Shown in pieces: positions 25,949 to 37,546 of a stretch of 51,636 nt of DNA. Each line of letters starts with the position of its first letter. Position 1 is the first letter of the stretch. This DNA comes from Clostridia bacterium (GTDB lineage Bacteria; Bacillota; Clostridia; Christensenellales; Aristaeellaceae). Where the stretch lies: positions 1-51,636 of the forward strand of contig JAFXZO010000088.1 of the NCBI GenBank assembly GCA_017541205.1, given 5' to 3'. The notes under the pieces are model-generated. The model was not told the DNA's origin. It saw nothing but the letters and a program-made list of their open reading frames with translations, and did not search any database. The translations under genes were made by a program, and so were the position numbers.

Positions 25949-27058
25949 TTAGTAAATCTGATAATACCCGGCCAGCATGAGCAGGCAGAAGAAATACAGG
26001 CAGTTATCATAGTAGCGCCGTTTGCCCTTGCGAAGCGGCGTATTCCAGAAATGCAGCAGGTATTCGTCGGCATACGGGCTGTCGCTGACGATGGAGGCGG
26101 CGGCCAGCACCGCCGTGATGGCGACCGGGTGCATGGCGGGCTCCTCCGTTAAGGTCCCGTCGATCTGGTACGCGCGGTAATCCGCCTGGGGAATGCCGTG
26201 GAAATAGTTTTGCAGCCTGGTCACGACGGCCGCCAGATCCGGCTTTTTTCCGAACCAAAGCCCGTCCAGGGCAATGTTCATTGCCACGCGGTAGGCGTCG
26301 GAATAGTAGGTGAAGGGCTTGTTGAACAGAAGCCTGGGCGTTCCGTCGTATTCCGCGTATTCGGGGCTCATGCCGGTCGCAGGATGCGCGCTTTTGACGA
26401 TGTACGCGCGGCTGGCTTCGGCGGCGGCGCGCCAAAACGCGCGGTCTTCCTCATTTGCGCGCTGGGCGAACAGATCGTAAAAGTGGGGGAGATGATAGCT
26501 GGGATCGGAGAAATCCACGCCGGGCACGAAGCGGATCAAATGGTTTTCTTCATGCCACATCGCGCTTCCTCCCGGCCGGAGCTCCCGCTGGTGCACGCAA
26601 TGGCGCAGGATGTCCCGCGCCTGCGCCGCGTAGGCGAAGATCCCTTCGCCCTCGCCCCAACGCGCGGAGGCCATGAACAGCGCCATAGCGAAGTATTCCT
26701 CGCCGTCCGGCGCGGGCCCTTCCGCGTTATGCCGTCCGTCCAGCTGTGTGGACCAGGCAAAATACCCTTCGTTTGGGCCGCCGGTCAGGCGCATGTAACG
26801 AACGGAAAACTGCCACAGCTTATCAAAGAGGTCCTTGCGGTCCATTTGCACCGACATCATCATGCCGTAGCTCATGCCCTCGGTGCGCGCGTCAACGTTG
26901 CCTGTGTCCACCATGCAGCCGCTGTCCGCGTCCACATCCTGATAAAACTTCTCCTCGGGATCAAAGAAGATCGTCTGAAAGCTGTCCGTCACTTTTTTGA
27001 GCGCTTCCGCATCGGAAACGCCGATCCGGCTGAACTGATTGAGGTATTTTCTTTGCAT
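25949..27058 (-). CDS. GH8 reducing-end xylose-releasing exo-oligoxylanase (Rex type)
   Basis: 369 residues, cytoplasmic. GH8 is an inverting (alpha/alpha)6 barrel family; Rex removes xylose from the reducing end of xylo-oligosaccharides. The general acid is Glu60 in VDARTEGMSYGMM, with Asp118 in PAPDGEEYF and Asp254 in YYSDAYRVAM at the spacing known from the Bacillus halodurans enzyme (Glu70, Asp128, Asp263). MHP in EPAMHPVAI is in the position of the loop that blocks the +2 side in Rex enzymes. The ATG at 27058 follows GGAGGAAT. It sits 67 bases after an orphan solute-binding protein gene, probably in one transcript. Confidence 0.92.
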   Translation of the reverse strand: MQRKYLNQFSRIGVSDAEALKKVTDSFQTIFFDPEEKFYQDVDADSGCMVDTGNVDARTEGMSYGMMMSVQMDRKDLFDKLWQFSVRYMRLTGGPNEGYFAWSTQLDGRHNAEGPAPDGEEYFAMALFMASARWGEGEGIFAYAAQARDILRHCVHQRELRPGGSAMWHEENHLIRFVPGVDFSDPSYHLPHFYDLFAQRANEEDRAFWRAAAEASRAYIVKSAHPATGMSPEYAEYDGTPRLLFNKPFTYYSDAYRVAMNIALDGLWFGKKPDLAAVVTRLQNYFHGIPQADYRAYQIDGTLTEEPAMHPVAITAVLAAASIVSDSPYADEYLLHFWNTPLRKGKRRYYDNCLYFFCLLMLAGYYQIY

Positions 27059-27125
27059 GTTTATTCCTCCGTATGCGGGACAAAATGAGGGCCGGAACGC
27101 GGAACGGCGCGTTTTGAGCCCCAAA

Positions 27126-28211
27126 TCAGTTTGATCTGTTCATTACGATATCCATCCAGGCCAGGTTGATATCCTCGCGTCCGCGGAACGCGTTTTCCCA
27201 TTTTACGCCCAGATCGTGTTCGATCAGCCAATCGGTATCGACGGAGCCATGGGGGATTTCCGACATGCTCCTGAATACGGAATGCATATACCCTTTGAGG
27301 ATCAGCGTCTGCGCTTCTTCGCTGAGGAACCACTTTTCCACGGCGGCGCAGGCCTCGGCGTTTCCGTTTTTGCTGTGCTCCGCAGCTACGGTCATGACCG
27401 TGGAGGGGATCAGGATCACGCCGTCCTCGGGATAGATGCATTTTAGGCTGGTCAGCGGCGCGCCCGCTCCTTCCGCATCCTCCAGCGCCTTTAGCACGGA
27501 TTCCTCCAGGATCATGGCCGCGGCGATTTCGCCGTTTTGCACCCGGGCAATGGCGGAGGAGGCGGATTCGATCGCGACGTCGTTGGCGGCAAGGCGCTTC
27601 AAATACTGACGCCCGTAATGGTTGGCCTGGATGAGCGAGGCGACGGCGGCGAACGTGGTGCCGCTGGAAAGCGGATCGCCCATGGAAATAAACCCCTTCA
27701 AAGCCTGGTCGGACGCGAAGCGGGCAAAGGACCTGGGGATGGAGACGCCTTTTTCGGCCCAGGCAGCCTCCAATTCCGGGTTATAAACCAGCACCATATC
27801 GCACACGCGCACCGGATACCAATAGCCTTCTTCATCATAGGGAAAGCGAAGCAGCTCTTCCGGATGATCGATTTCCACGGGCGCCAGATACCCGGCTTCT
27901 TTCAGCTCCAGGCTCAGCGACGGTTCGGCCAAAAGCATCATATCGCATTCCAATACGCCGCTTTTCATCTGGGAATAGATATTGACGATCAGCGAGCTGC
28001 TGCCGCCGTAGCAGAAAAAACTGTCCCCGTTGCCCGGCGTCAGGTTCGGGAATTCTGCTTTCAGCGCTTCATCCAGCATATCCAGCACAAATTGATACAT
28101 GGAAGAATAAATGACCAATTCGCCGCTCACGCTTTCATCGGCCGCCAGGGCCGCCTGGCACGCGCACAGCGCCAGTATTGCCGCCAACAGGATGGAAAGC
28201 AGCTTTTTCAT
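27126..28211 (-). CDS. Extracellular solute-binding protein, iron/2-aminoethylphosphonate-type fold
   Basis: 361 residues. The signal peptide MKKLLSILLAAILALCACQA is cleaved near ALA-AD; a Cys in LCAC gives a poor lipobox. The mature protein begins SGELVIYSSMYQFVLDML, as in FbpA/PotD-like binding proteins, and contains GDPLSSGTTFAAVASLIQ and IPSTVMTVAAEHSKNGN. No permease or ATPase adjoins it; a GH8 gene follows at 67 bases. The substrate is unknown: iron would fit the fold, but a sugar-related role fits the neighbour. The ATG at 28211 follows AAGGAGGAAC. The promoter is at 28278-28306. Confidence 0.85.
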   Translation of the reverse strand: MKKLLSILLAAILALCACQAALAADESVSGELVIYSSMYQFVLDMLDEALKAEFPNLTPGNGDSFFCYGGSSSLIVNIYSQMKSGVLECDMMLLAEPSLSLELKEAGYLAPVEIDHPEELLRFPYDEEGYWYPVRVCDMVLVYNPELEAAWAEKGVSIPRSFARFASDQALKGFISMGDPLSSGTTFAAVASLIQANHYGRQYLKRLAANDVAIESASSAIARVQNGEIAAAMILEESVLKALEDAEGAGAPLTSLKCIYPEDGVILIPSTVMTVAAEHSKNGNAEACAAVEKWFLSEEAQTLILKGYMHSVFRSMSEIPHGSVDTDWLIEHDLGVKWENAFRGREDINLAWMDIVMNRSN

Positions 28212-28277
28212 CGCGTTCGTTCCTCCTTTTCTTTTGCAGCCCGTCCGAGGGGCGGAGGGGGGAAGGCTTCTTTGGAA

Positions 28278-28306
28278 AGCATAGCAAACCGAACGTGTTC
28301 TGTCAA
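28278..28306 (-). promoter_or_regulatory. Promoter and overlapping inverted repeat upstream of the binding-protein gene
   Basis: Minus-strand TTGACA (28301-28306), 17 bases and TATGCT (28278-28283), a near-perfect promoter. A 7-bp inverted repeat, TTCTGTC (28298-28304) and GACAGAA (28316-28322), overlaps the -35 element and could be an operator; it follows the uvrA stop at 28323 by less than one base. It has no T-run. Confidence 0.75.
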
Positions 28307-28322
28307 CCTATTCCTGACAGAA

Positions 28323-31142
<2,820 letters not shown>

Positions 31143-31171
31143 GCTGCCCTCCGTTTGGTTGTTACCGGTGC

Positions 31172-31200
31172 ATTATAGCACATTTGTTCCCCTTTGTGAA
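31172..31200 (-). promoter_or_regulatory. Promoter of uvrA
   Basis: Minus-strand TTCACA (31195-31200), 17 bases and TATAAT (31172-31177), 30 bases before the start codon. No clear LexA box was recognised. The remaining 31201-31403 contain only a weak GGCG...CGCC hairpin with T-rich tail on the minus strand (about 31224-31246), possibly ending the HD-GYP transcript. Confidence 0.7.
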
Positions 31201-31403
31201 GAGGGCAAATCATTGCCGCAGCGAAAAAACGGCGAAAGAAAGCCGCCATTCCGCCTGCGCAGAACGGCAGCTGAAATCAAAATCAGGATTTGGGTTTCGT
31301 TTGGGGCGTCTGTTTCCCACAGAACAGCGTCGTCAAATGCTTCGCATGCTCCGATTCCTGTTTTCTCATAGACTTCCTTCATTCCGAAGCGTCTTTATCG
31401 GTT

Positions 31404-33701
31404 TTATGCGTCCGTTTCCGCGACGGCGAAAACAGGGGAGAAGGAGCTGCTTCCGTTCATCCGATAATATCCCCGGGTGATACGGTCCACGGCGATTTGC
31501 ACCCCTTCCATGCTTGAACCGAGCAGGATAATCAGGAATTGCTGGCGGCTGTAGCGCGTAATCACATCCACATTTCTGATCGTCTGCTGAATGGCCTGCT
31601 CCATGTAATACATGGATTTTTCCAGCTCTTCCAGGTGATAGCTTTCTCCCTCGGCCGCTTCAAGCGTCACCATGATCAGCCGGAAAGGATGCGAAAAGCG
31701 CGTTTTGATGTTTTCAATAAATTCATAGAGCATGGCGAAGTGCCTGTACTCCACATCCAATGCGCCTTTATAGCTTCCGCTGGTTCGGATGTTGCTGACG
31801 ATCTTGTTGACATCCACCGTTTCCGTCCGGAACGATTCGGAATCCTGGCTATAAAACTGATAGCTGTTCTTGCCGTGCTGCTTCACAAAATACAGCGCCT
31901 GATCCGCACGGTTATAGACTTTCATATAGTTATCGGCGGGCGTGCACATGGCCAGGCCGGCGGATATCGTCGCCATGGCGGTTTCGGCGTCCGCGTTTTT
32001 CTTTCCGTCGAAATCGCTGATGATTCTTTGGACCCTCTCGCTTGCCTCATCCTGCGCAACGTCCTCCAGAAAACAGAGGAATTCATCTCCGCCAAGCCTG
32101 CAGCAGATGCTGTTTTCGCTGTTGTCCATGAGCGTATCGTCCATCATCCGCAGCGCCCTGTCGCCTGCTTCATGGCCGTAATTGTCGTTGATTTTTTTCA
32201 GATTATCCACGTCAAGAAACACAAGGCATCCGGATCTGACCTTCATGGCTTCCGCGATAGCGAGTTCTCCGGCGCTTCTGCTTTCGAGGCCCGTGATGAT
32301 GTCGATCTCCTCCGCCATCCCCTGCGCGACAAATTTTCCAACGACCTCCTGCAGCAGCGCGGAAGACGCTTCCGTATTTTCAAAGTCCTCATCCGAATTG
32401 ATCCCGGCGATATCGTCCAATCGGCCCTGATCCCACAAATCGATGAATACATCCGTAAAATGGGGGTCAAACTGCGTCCCTTTTCCCTCCGTCAGTTCTT
32501 TATGGATGTATTGGGGATCGTACATTTTTCTGTAGGCGCGGTTCGAGTTCATTGCGTCAAAGGCGTCCGCGATCGAAACGATCCGGGCTTCCTCGGGAAT
32601 CTCTGTTCCTTTCAATCCGCGCGGATAGCCTGTTCCGTCATATCTTTCGTGGTGGCTTCTCGCCACGTCTTCTGCGATTTGAAGGATGATCTTGCTTTTG
32701 AGGATGTCTCCGCCCATGTCGGTGTGGGACTTGACGATCCCATACTCCACCTCCGTCAGCTTCTTGGGATTGGTCAGGATCGAATCCGGCACGCCGATCT
32801 TGCCGATGTCGTGGAGCAAAGCGGCGTATCTTAGATCATTGATCCGCTCCTCCTTCCATCCCAGGGCTTCCGCGATCCGGACCGCGTACTGGCTGACGCG
32901 GTTTGAATGGTTTTTGGTATAGATCCCCTTTGCGTCGATGGTGTCCGCCAAAGAACGGACGATCTGCAAAGAGAGATGCTTGTTTTCGTTTGCTTTTTTC
33001 TCTAACTCGTTGGAAAGCTGTTCCTGCCTGCGCACATAGGGCCGCACGATGATCAGAGACAGAACCGCCGATGTCAGAAGCATCACGAGCAGGATGATGG
33101 AATAGGTGATGATCGTGTCCTTGGTCCGCATGGATAACTGCGATTCAAACCATGTATCTGAAAAATCGGCGGCGATGATGCCCGCACTTTCCCGGACGAG
33201 TTGAAGACGGGACTGTAGGCGCTGTAAAACGTGCCCCACGCATCCGTATAGGGAACCTTGTCCACGGCCGCCGTTCCTTTGCTTGCGATTTCAAGCGCTT
33301 CGGTGTATTTCACTTCCGAGCCAAAGGGGCCGGGGTCAACCAGGGCGGGATCCACGGTGAAGGTAAATCTGCCGTCGCCTTCATCCTTGATCCCATATAC
33401 GTATTCCAGCTCCACATTGTCCCGGAAAACCGCAAGGATATTATAGATTTCCCGGTATTCCGGCGTATCCGCGTCTTCGGCCGTCAGTTTTTTCCAGGAT
33501 ATCGCCGTTCACCGAACCCGAAGCGCAGTTTGCGATATCCAGCATGCGCTGCTGGATGGATTGCCGGATGCCGTACCTGCTGTTGATAATGGAAACCACG
33601 CAAAACACACTGCCGGAAAGGAGCAGAACAACTTCTACCAAAAGGATGATCTTCGTGGAAAGCGTTGTCGCCTTCATGCTCTTTATTTGGTTTTTTCGCA
33701 T
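31404..33701 (-). pseudogene. HD-GYP/GGDEF cyclic-di-GMP protein, reading frame broken twice
   Basis: Reconstructed length about 766 residues: N-terminal membrane helix (IILLVEVVLLLSG), extracytoplasmic sensor, second membrane helix, HD-GYP phosphodiesterase domain (HDIGKIGVP, HHERYDGTGYP), GGDEF domain (RLGGDEF, no RxxD inhibitory site) and a third, degenerate GGDEF-like domain (RYSRQQF). Two single-base changes break it. An extra A in the A6 run at 33488-33493 (five expected) switches frame, and a missing base near 33184-33189 (GTGCGGGC where GTGGCGGGC is expected) restores it. Between them about 300 bases are read in another frame, where the sensor sequence remains well preserved (MELEYVYGIKDEGDGRFTF). 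Catalytic domains are intact from 33239 on. Assembly errors are likely. Confidence 0.85.
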
Positions 33702-33793
33702 AGGCCACAGCCTTTCCTGAACAGCGGGCTTTCCTCTGCGTTTCCGTACGCTATTTTGTGCCGTGCACTTGAATATAACGCTTTATCGGCACT

Positions 33794-33822
33794 ATTATAT
33801 AGAATAATTCGCTTCAAGGCAA
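33794..33822 (-). promoter_or_regulatory. Promoter of the HD-GYP/GGDEF gene
   Basis: Minus-strand TTGCCT (33817-33822), 17 bases and TATAAT (33794-33799); the start codon at 33701 lies about 85 bases downstream of the predicted transcript start. The rest of 33702-33882 shows nothing else. Confidence 0.75.
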
Positions 33823-33882
33823 GAGAAAAAATTGGGGAAAACGGCGATCGTTACAGCGTCATACGTCCGATCCCCAAACCTC

Positions 33883-34635
33883 CTATGCCGTCAGGGATGG
33901 AAATGCGGACGGATCGTCGCTTTTTATCAATCGCTCCAGCTGCATCCAGCGCACGATGCGGCGGCCCAGGGAGATAAATTGCCTCTCGCCTGTTTTTTGG
34001 AGGGAAAATTCCTTGTCCGTCCCATCGGAAAACCGGACGTGCCCTTTCGTCCAATACGCGTCATGGGGAAAATCGGCCCGCAGCGTGAGGGCCATTTCAT
34101 CCACCTGCACATCCCGGCCAAAATCCAGACGGCACCAGGCGTCTTCCCTTGCGCCGATCCCCCAGCTTTGATAGGGCCATTCGCCGTGAAACGTGTTGAA
34201 GCGCAGGCCGTCGATGACATTCCGGGCGCAGAAGCAGGCTTCGTTTCTTGTTTCCACGTTTGCGGTGCAGTGGGGGTAAAAATCCGTATCGCCTCGCAGG
34301 TCGGCAGGATTGCAGGCGAGGTTCCTTCGCGCGGCGATTTCATCCTTAGACAGCGCGCGGGCAGAAATCACATGCCGTTTTGCCTCAAAGATACCGGGCG
34401 CGTAAGCCAGGCGATGCTCACCTGCCGGTACGTTCCAGGTCATTTTTTCTTTGGGCAGGAAGATTTCACCGCTTGGCATCGCCTGGTCCATCTGAACAGA
34501 CAGATGCTTTGCGCCGGAAATGATGATCTGATCCCCGGGCTGATACACGCGATCCGCACACAAAAGCGCCTCGATGGGGTGAACTGCGGCGGCGATCAGG
34601 CTTCCGGAAGCATCTTTCACTTCGATGGTAATCAT
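33883..34635 (-). CDS. Discoidin (F5/8 type C)-like domain protein of the uronate operon
   Basis: 250 residues without a signal peptide. The first 90 residues form an unrecognised beta domain. Then a linker leads to NVETRNEACFCARNVIDGLRFNTFHGEWPYQSWGIG, the typical start of an F5/8-type C (discoidin-like) beta sandwich, followed by CRLDFGRDVQVDEMALTLRADFP. Such domains bind carbohydrates or act as accessory modules. It is the last gene of the heparinase-DUF2264-GH88 operon, 12 bases after GH88. Start supported by AAGAGGT. As a stand-alone cytoplasmic protein its role is unknown; a lectin-like partner or a cryptic enzyme are both possible. Confidence 0.7.
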   Translation of the reverse strand: MITIEVKDASGSLIAAAVHPIEALLCADRVYQPGDQIIISGAKHLSVQMDQAMPSGEIFLPKEKMTWNVPAGEHRLAYAPGIFEAKRHVISARALSKDEIAARRNLACNPADLRGDTDFYPHCTANVETRNEACFCARNVIDGLRFNTFHGEWPYQSWGIGAREDAWCRLDFGRDVQVDEMALTLRADFPHDAYWTKGHVRFSDGTDKEFSLQKTGERQFISLGRRIVRWMQLERLIKSDDPSAFPSLTA

Positions 34636-34647
34636 TGCTCAAACCTC

Positions 34648-35757
34648 TTACAGCCACAGCATGGGATCGGTCCCGTTCAGCTTGGCCAGCGCCTCCATCA
34701 GAAAATAATCGCCGTAGACGATATTGGTATGCCGTCCCGCGCCGTCGTCATGATAGCTGGCCGTGCATTTGGTCAGCAAACCGCAGTGATTTTCCGTCCA
34801 ATCACAGCACAACTGAAGCATTGCGTCGACCAGACGCAGCGCGGACGCCCGGTACGGCGTGCGCTCGGTGATTTTATAAAGCTCCAGCAATCCGCAGGCG
34901 GCGATCGCGCCGGCAATGTTGTCGATGCGTTCTTCCGTATCGGGCTGGCAGAAATCACAGTCCGTCAGCCCATCCGGGCGGATGTGCGCCATAAAATTGG
35001 CGGCGATCTTTTCCGCGGCGTCCAAATAGCGGGCGTCCTTCGTGTTGAGATAGGCCAAAGCAAACCCATACAGCCCCCAAGCCTGCCCCCGGCTCCACTG
35101 CGAGCCCAGGGCACAGCCCTGCCCGGCGTGCTCCCGCACCCGTTTGCCCGTTTCCGGATCAAATTCTATGATGTGGCTGACGGACCCGTTCGGGCGGAGA
35201 AATTCCCGCAGGGCGGTATCGGCGTGGATCTTTGCCACTTTGGCAAAGCGCGGATCTCCCGTCTGGCGGGAAGCCCAGAACAGCAGGCTCAGGTTCATCA
35301 TGCAGTCGATGATCACGAAACCCGCCTGATTTCCGCCGTTCCATGCCCGGAGATAGCCCGCCGGGTTGAATCGCCCCATCAAAAGGCTTGCGGCGTGCAG
35401 CGTGTCCCAAAGCGCTTCCTCATTGCCCGTGATCTTGGCGTCCGCGCCGCAGGAAAGCAGATACATGAAGCCCACATCATGGCTCAAAGCGCGGAAGACG
35501 CGGAACTCATCAACGAGCAGCTTTTCCACCCGTCTTGCTTCTTCAAGGAAAAACGAATCTTTCGTCGCGGCATAGCATTGCCACATCAGCCCCGGCCAAA
35601 ATCCCCCTGTCCACCAGCCGTTGCCCTCATAGGGGGACGCGATCCATTGCCCGTTTTCGCTCTTGTAGGGGATCAGATCGGATTGGGCTGCCGACACAGC
35701 CGTACGGCGGATTTTTTCGGCCGCTTTTTTTGCGGCGTCCTCATAACGATTCAGCAA
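34648..35757 (-). CDS. GH88 unsaturated glucuronyl hydrolase
   Basis: 369 residues. GH88 enzymes remove the 4,5-unsaturated uronic acid left by polysaccharide lyases by hydrating its double bond. Catalytic Asp94 (ALSHDVGF) and Asp151 (VIIDCMMN) correspond to Asp88 and Asp149 of the Bacillus enzyme; WTGGFWPG and SQWSRGQAWGLYG are typical of the (alpha/alpha)6 barrel. The start codon is TTG at 35757, chosen because AGGAGG lies 9 bases upstream; the coding region overlaps the upstream DUF2264 gene by 17 bases. It is expected to finish what the heparinase-like lyase starts. No signal peptide. Confidence 0.93.
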   Translation of the reverse strand: MLNRYEDAAKKAAEKIRRTAVSAAQSDLIPYKSENGQWIASPYEGNGWWTGGFWPGLMWQCYAATKDSFFLEEARRVEKLLVDEFRVFRALSHDVGFMYLLSCGADAKITGNEEALWDTLHAASLLMGRFNPAGYLRAWNGGNQAGFVIIDCMMNLSLLFWASRQTGDPRFAKVAKIHADTALREFLRPNGSVSHIIEFDPETGKRVREHAGQGCALGSQWSRGQAWGLYGFALAYLNTKDARYLDAAEKIAANFMAHIRPDGLTDCDFCQPDTEERIDNIAGAIAACGLLELYKITERTPYRASALRLVDAMLQLCCDWTENHCGLLTKCTASYHDDGAGRHTNIVYGDYFLMEALAKLNGTDPMLWL

Positions 35758-37546
35758 GATCCTTTACCTCCTGTGGTATATTTTCCGGGCAGCGATCCTG
35801 TGCATCGGCAAACACGGCGCAAATCAGGACATGCTCTCCGGGCGGTAATTGCGCGCGCAGGGTGGGCAGCACCGTTCGCGGATAGACGAGGTTGGTATTG
35901 GGCTCCGTATGGATGATTTCGCCCCGGCTGTATCCCTGAAGGGCGAACAGGGCGCTGGTGCCAAACGCCCCGTGCGCGGCGGCAAAACGGCCGTTTGCGG
36001 CGCATGCGGAGGAAATACGGTCGCAGGGCCGCGCGCCTGCCCAGTCCTTCCGCACGGCAAAGGCGCCCTCCGCCGCTTCGATTTCGTAGGCGGTGCGGAT
36101 GATGTGCTTTCGCACGTGCCACATCCCCATAGGCGCAATTACCGTATCGATGGATACGCCCTCCATGGGCGACCAGGTGAAGGCCACCCGGTTTTCCGTC
36201 AGAGAAAAACTGCCGCATCCGCTGCGCGCGTGCCATAAATCCCTGCCGGTTCGTTTGACGGCCAGCATGGAATCAAAAGCTCCTTTGTTCAGCGCCGTCG
36301 CTTCCTTGGTGACGGAGAAAGCAAACTGCGTGGAATAGGCGAATTTTTCGTATTTTTCATCCTCGTGCATGTGCTCCCAGGCGTGGTTCCCCGCGGTATA
36401 GGCGATCACCTGGCGGTTCTGGGCATCCCGGGTCAAAAGCAGGCGCACCTGTTCGTCCAGGAATTTTTCGGGCGGCGTATAGGGCGATTCCTCCGCCTGC
36501 CAGAAGGGATGATCCTCAGGCAGCGCCAGGGCGAAAAACGTCTTCATGGCCCAGTAAGGAGAACCTGGCGCGTTGTAGCCTTCCGCGGCGCACAGGTTGG
36601 GATAGCCGTAGCCAACGGTCAGCGCCCCGCCCCGGTCAAAGATCGGCATTTTCAGCCATGCGCGCAGATTGCCCAGCAGCATATGCTTCATGCCGCCCCA
36701 GCCGATTTCTTCCGCTTCCACCCCGGCAAAGGCCATGGCCGCCCAGAAGCTGCCCAGGGCGAAGCGGTAGGTCAGGCTGCGGCCATAGGGCAGGGCCCGG
36801 CCTTCCCGGTCGAACCAGCAGGCGAACCGCGGCGCGATCAGCTTCGTCCTTTCGATAAAACGCCGGCACCGCTCCGCATCTTCCTGACGCATGGCGGCGG
36901 CATACAGCAGGCTGTAATAGTGAAAGCCCCAGATGGTGTAATAATCCCGCTTGGTGGGATAATCAAAATACCAACCGTCGCCTGCATAATGGCTTTCCAT
37001 CATATCCAGGTCTTCTGTCAGACGGGCCTGATCCACGCTCCGGCCGACCTTCAGAAAGCCGATATTGACCAGGATGCGGAAAAAGCGCCAGTTGTTTTTG
37101 GGCATGTCATAACGGTTGATTTGATTCAGCCACTGAAAAAGATTGTCCTGCTGGGCTGCGGTCAATTCACGGTAGAATCTGTCCGGCGCAAAGCACAGCC
37201 CCGTGCCGATCACCGCCATTTCAACCATGCGCTGGTCATAATCGCCGATGCCGCCCCAGTATTCCGGATGAGCAGGATCGGTGCCGTTGATGATCCCCTC
37301 TTTCCACAGCTTCCAGTAGGGCTCCGCTTCCGGGCATTTGCCGATCAGCATGGGCACGAGCGCCCACAGCACCCGGGAAAAACCCTCCATCCCGGCGACA
37401 TCTTCCGAATAATGGGCAGAACCTTCGCCCACGATCATACGGGCTTTGCCGGGCGTCAGGCAGGAAACAAGGGGCGCGATCATTTGCACCGCGGCATCCG
37501 CCATGTCCCGCCGGGTCCGCAGGGGATTGTTTCTTAGATCCTTCAT
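35741..37546 (-). CDS. DUF2264 family protein (probable GH154-type glucuronidase)
   Basis: 601 residues, no signal peptide. The sequence (GEGSAHYSEDVAGMEGFSRVLWALVP, WGGIGDYDQRMVEMAVIGTGL, NNWRFFRILVNIGF) identifies DUF2264, an alpha/alpha-barrel family. Members studied in Bacteroides were assigned beta-glucuronidase activity and family GH154 (as I recall; not verified here). The start codon overlaps the heparinase stop by 4 bases (ATGA), and the 3' end overlaps GH88 by 17 bases, so translation is coupled. Fits a pathway for uronic-acid-containing polysaccharides. Position of the catalytic acid cannot be stated. Confidence 0.88.
   Translation of the reverse strand: MKDLRNNPLRTRRDMADAAVQMIAPLVSCLTPGKARMIVGEGSAHYSEDVAGMEGFSRVLWALVPMLIGKCPEAEPYWKLWKEGIINGTDPAHPEYWGGIGDYDQRMVEMAVIGTGLCFAPDRFYRELTAAQQDNLFQWLNQINRYDMPKNNWRFFRILVNIGFLKVGRSVDQARLTEDLDMMESHYAGDGWYFDYPTKRDYYTIWGFHYYSLLYAAAMRQEDAERCRRFIERTKLIAPRFACWFDREGRALPYGRSLTYRFALGSFWAAMAFAGVEAEEIGWGGMKHMLLGNLRAWLKMPIFDRGGALTVGYGYPNLCAAEGYNAPGSPYWAMKTFFALALPEDHPFWQAEESPYTPPEKFLDEQVRLLLTRDAQNRQVIAYTAGNHAWEHMHEDEKYEKFAYSTQFAFSVTKEATALNKGAFDSMLAVKRTGRDLWHARSGCGSFSLTENRVAFTWSPMEGVSIDTVIAPMGMWHVRKHIIRTAYEIEAAEGAFAVRKDWAGARPCDRISSACAANGRFAAAHGAFGTSALFALQGYSRGEIIHTEPNTNLVYPRTVLPTLRAQLPPGEHVLICAVFADAQDRCPENIPQEVKDLAESL

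Noticed and set aside
31404-33701. Programmed ribosomal frameshifting in the HD-GYP gene
   Set aside because: The A6 run would need a +1 shift and the second site has no slippery heptamer. Two compensating indels fit sequencing errors better.
33832-35916. 694-codon plus-strand frame opposite the discoidin-like and GH88 genes
   Set aside because: No recognisable domain; the minus strand has catalytic GH88 motifs and coupled gene ends.
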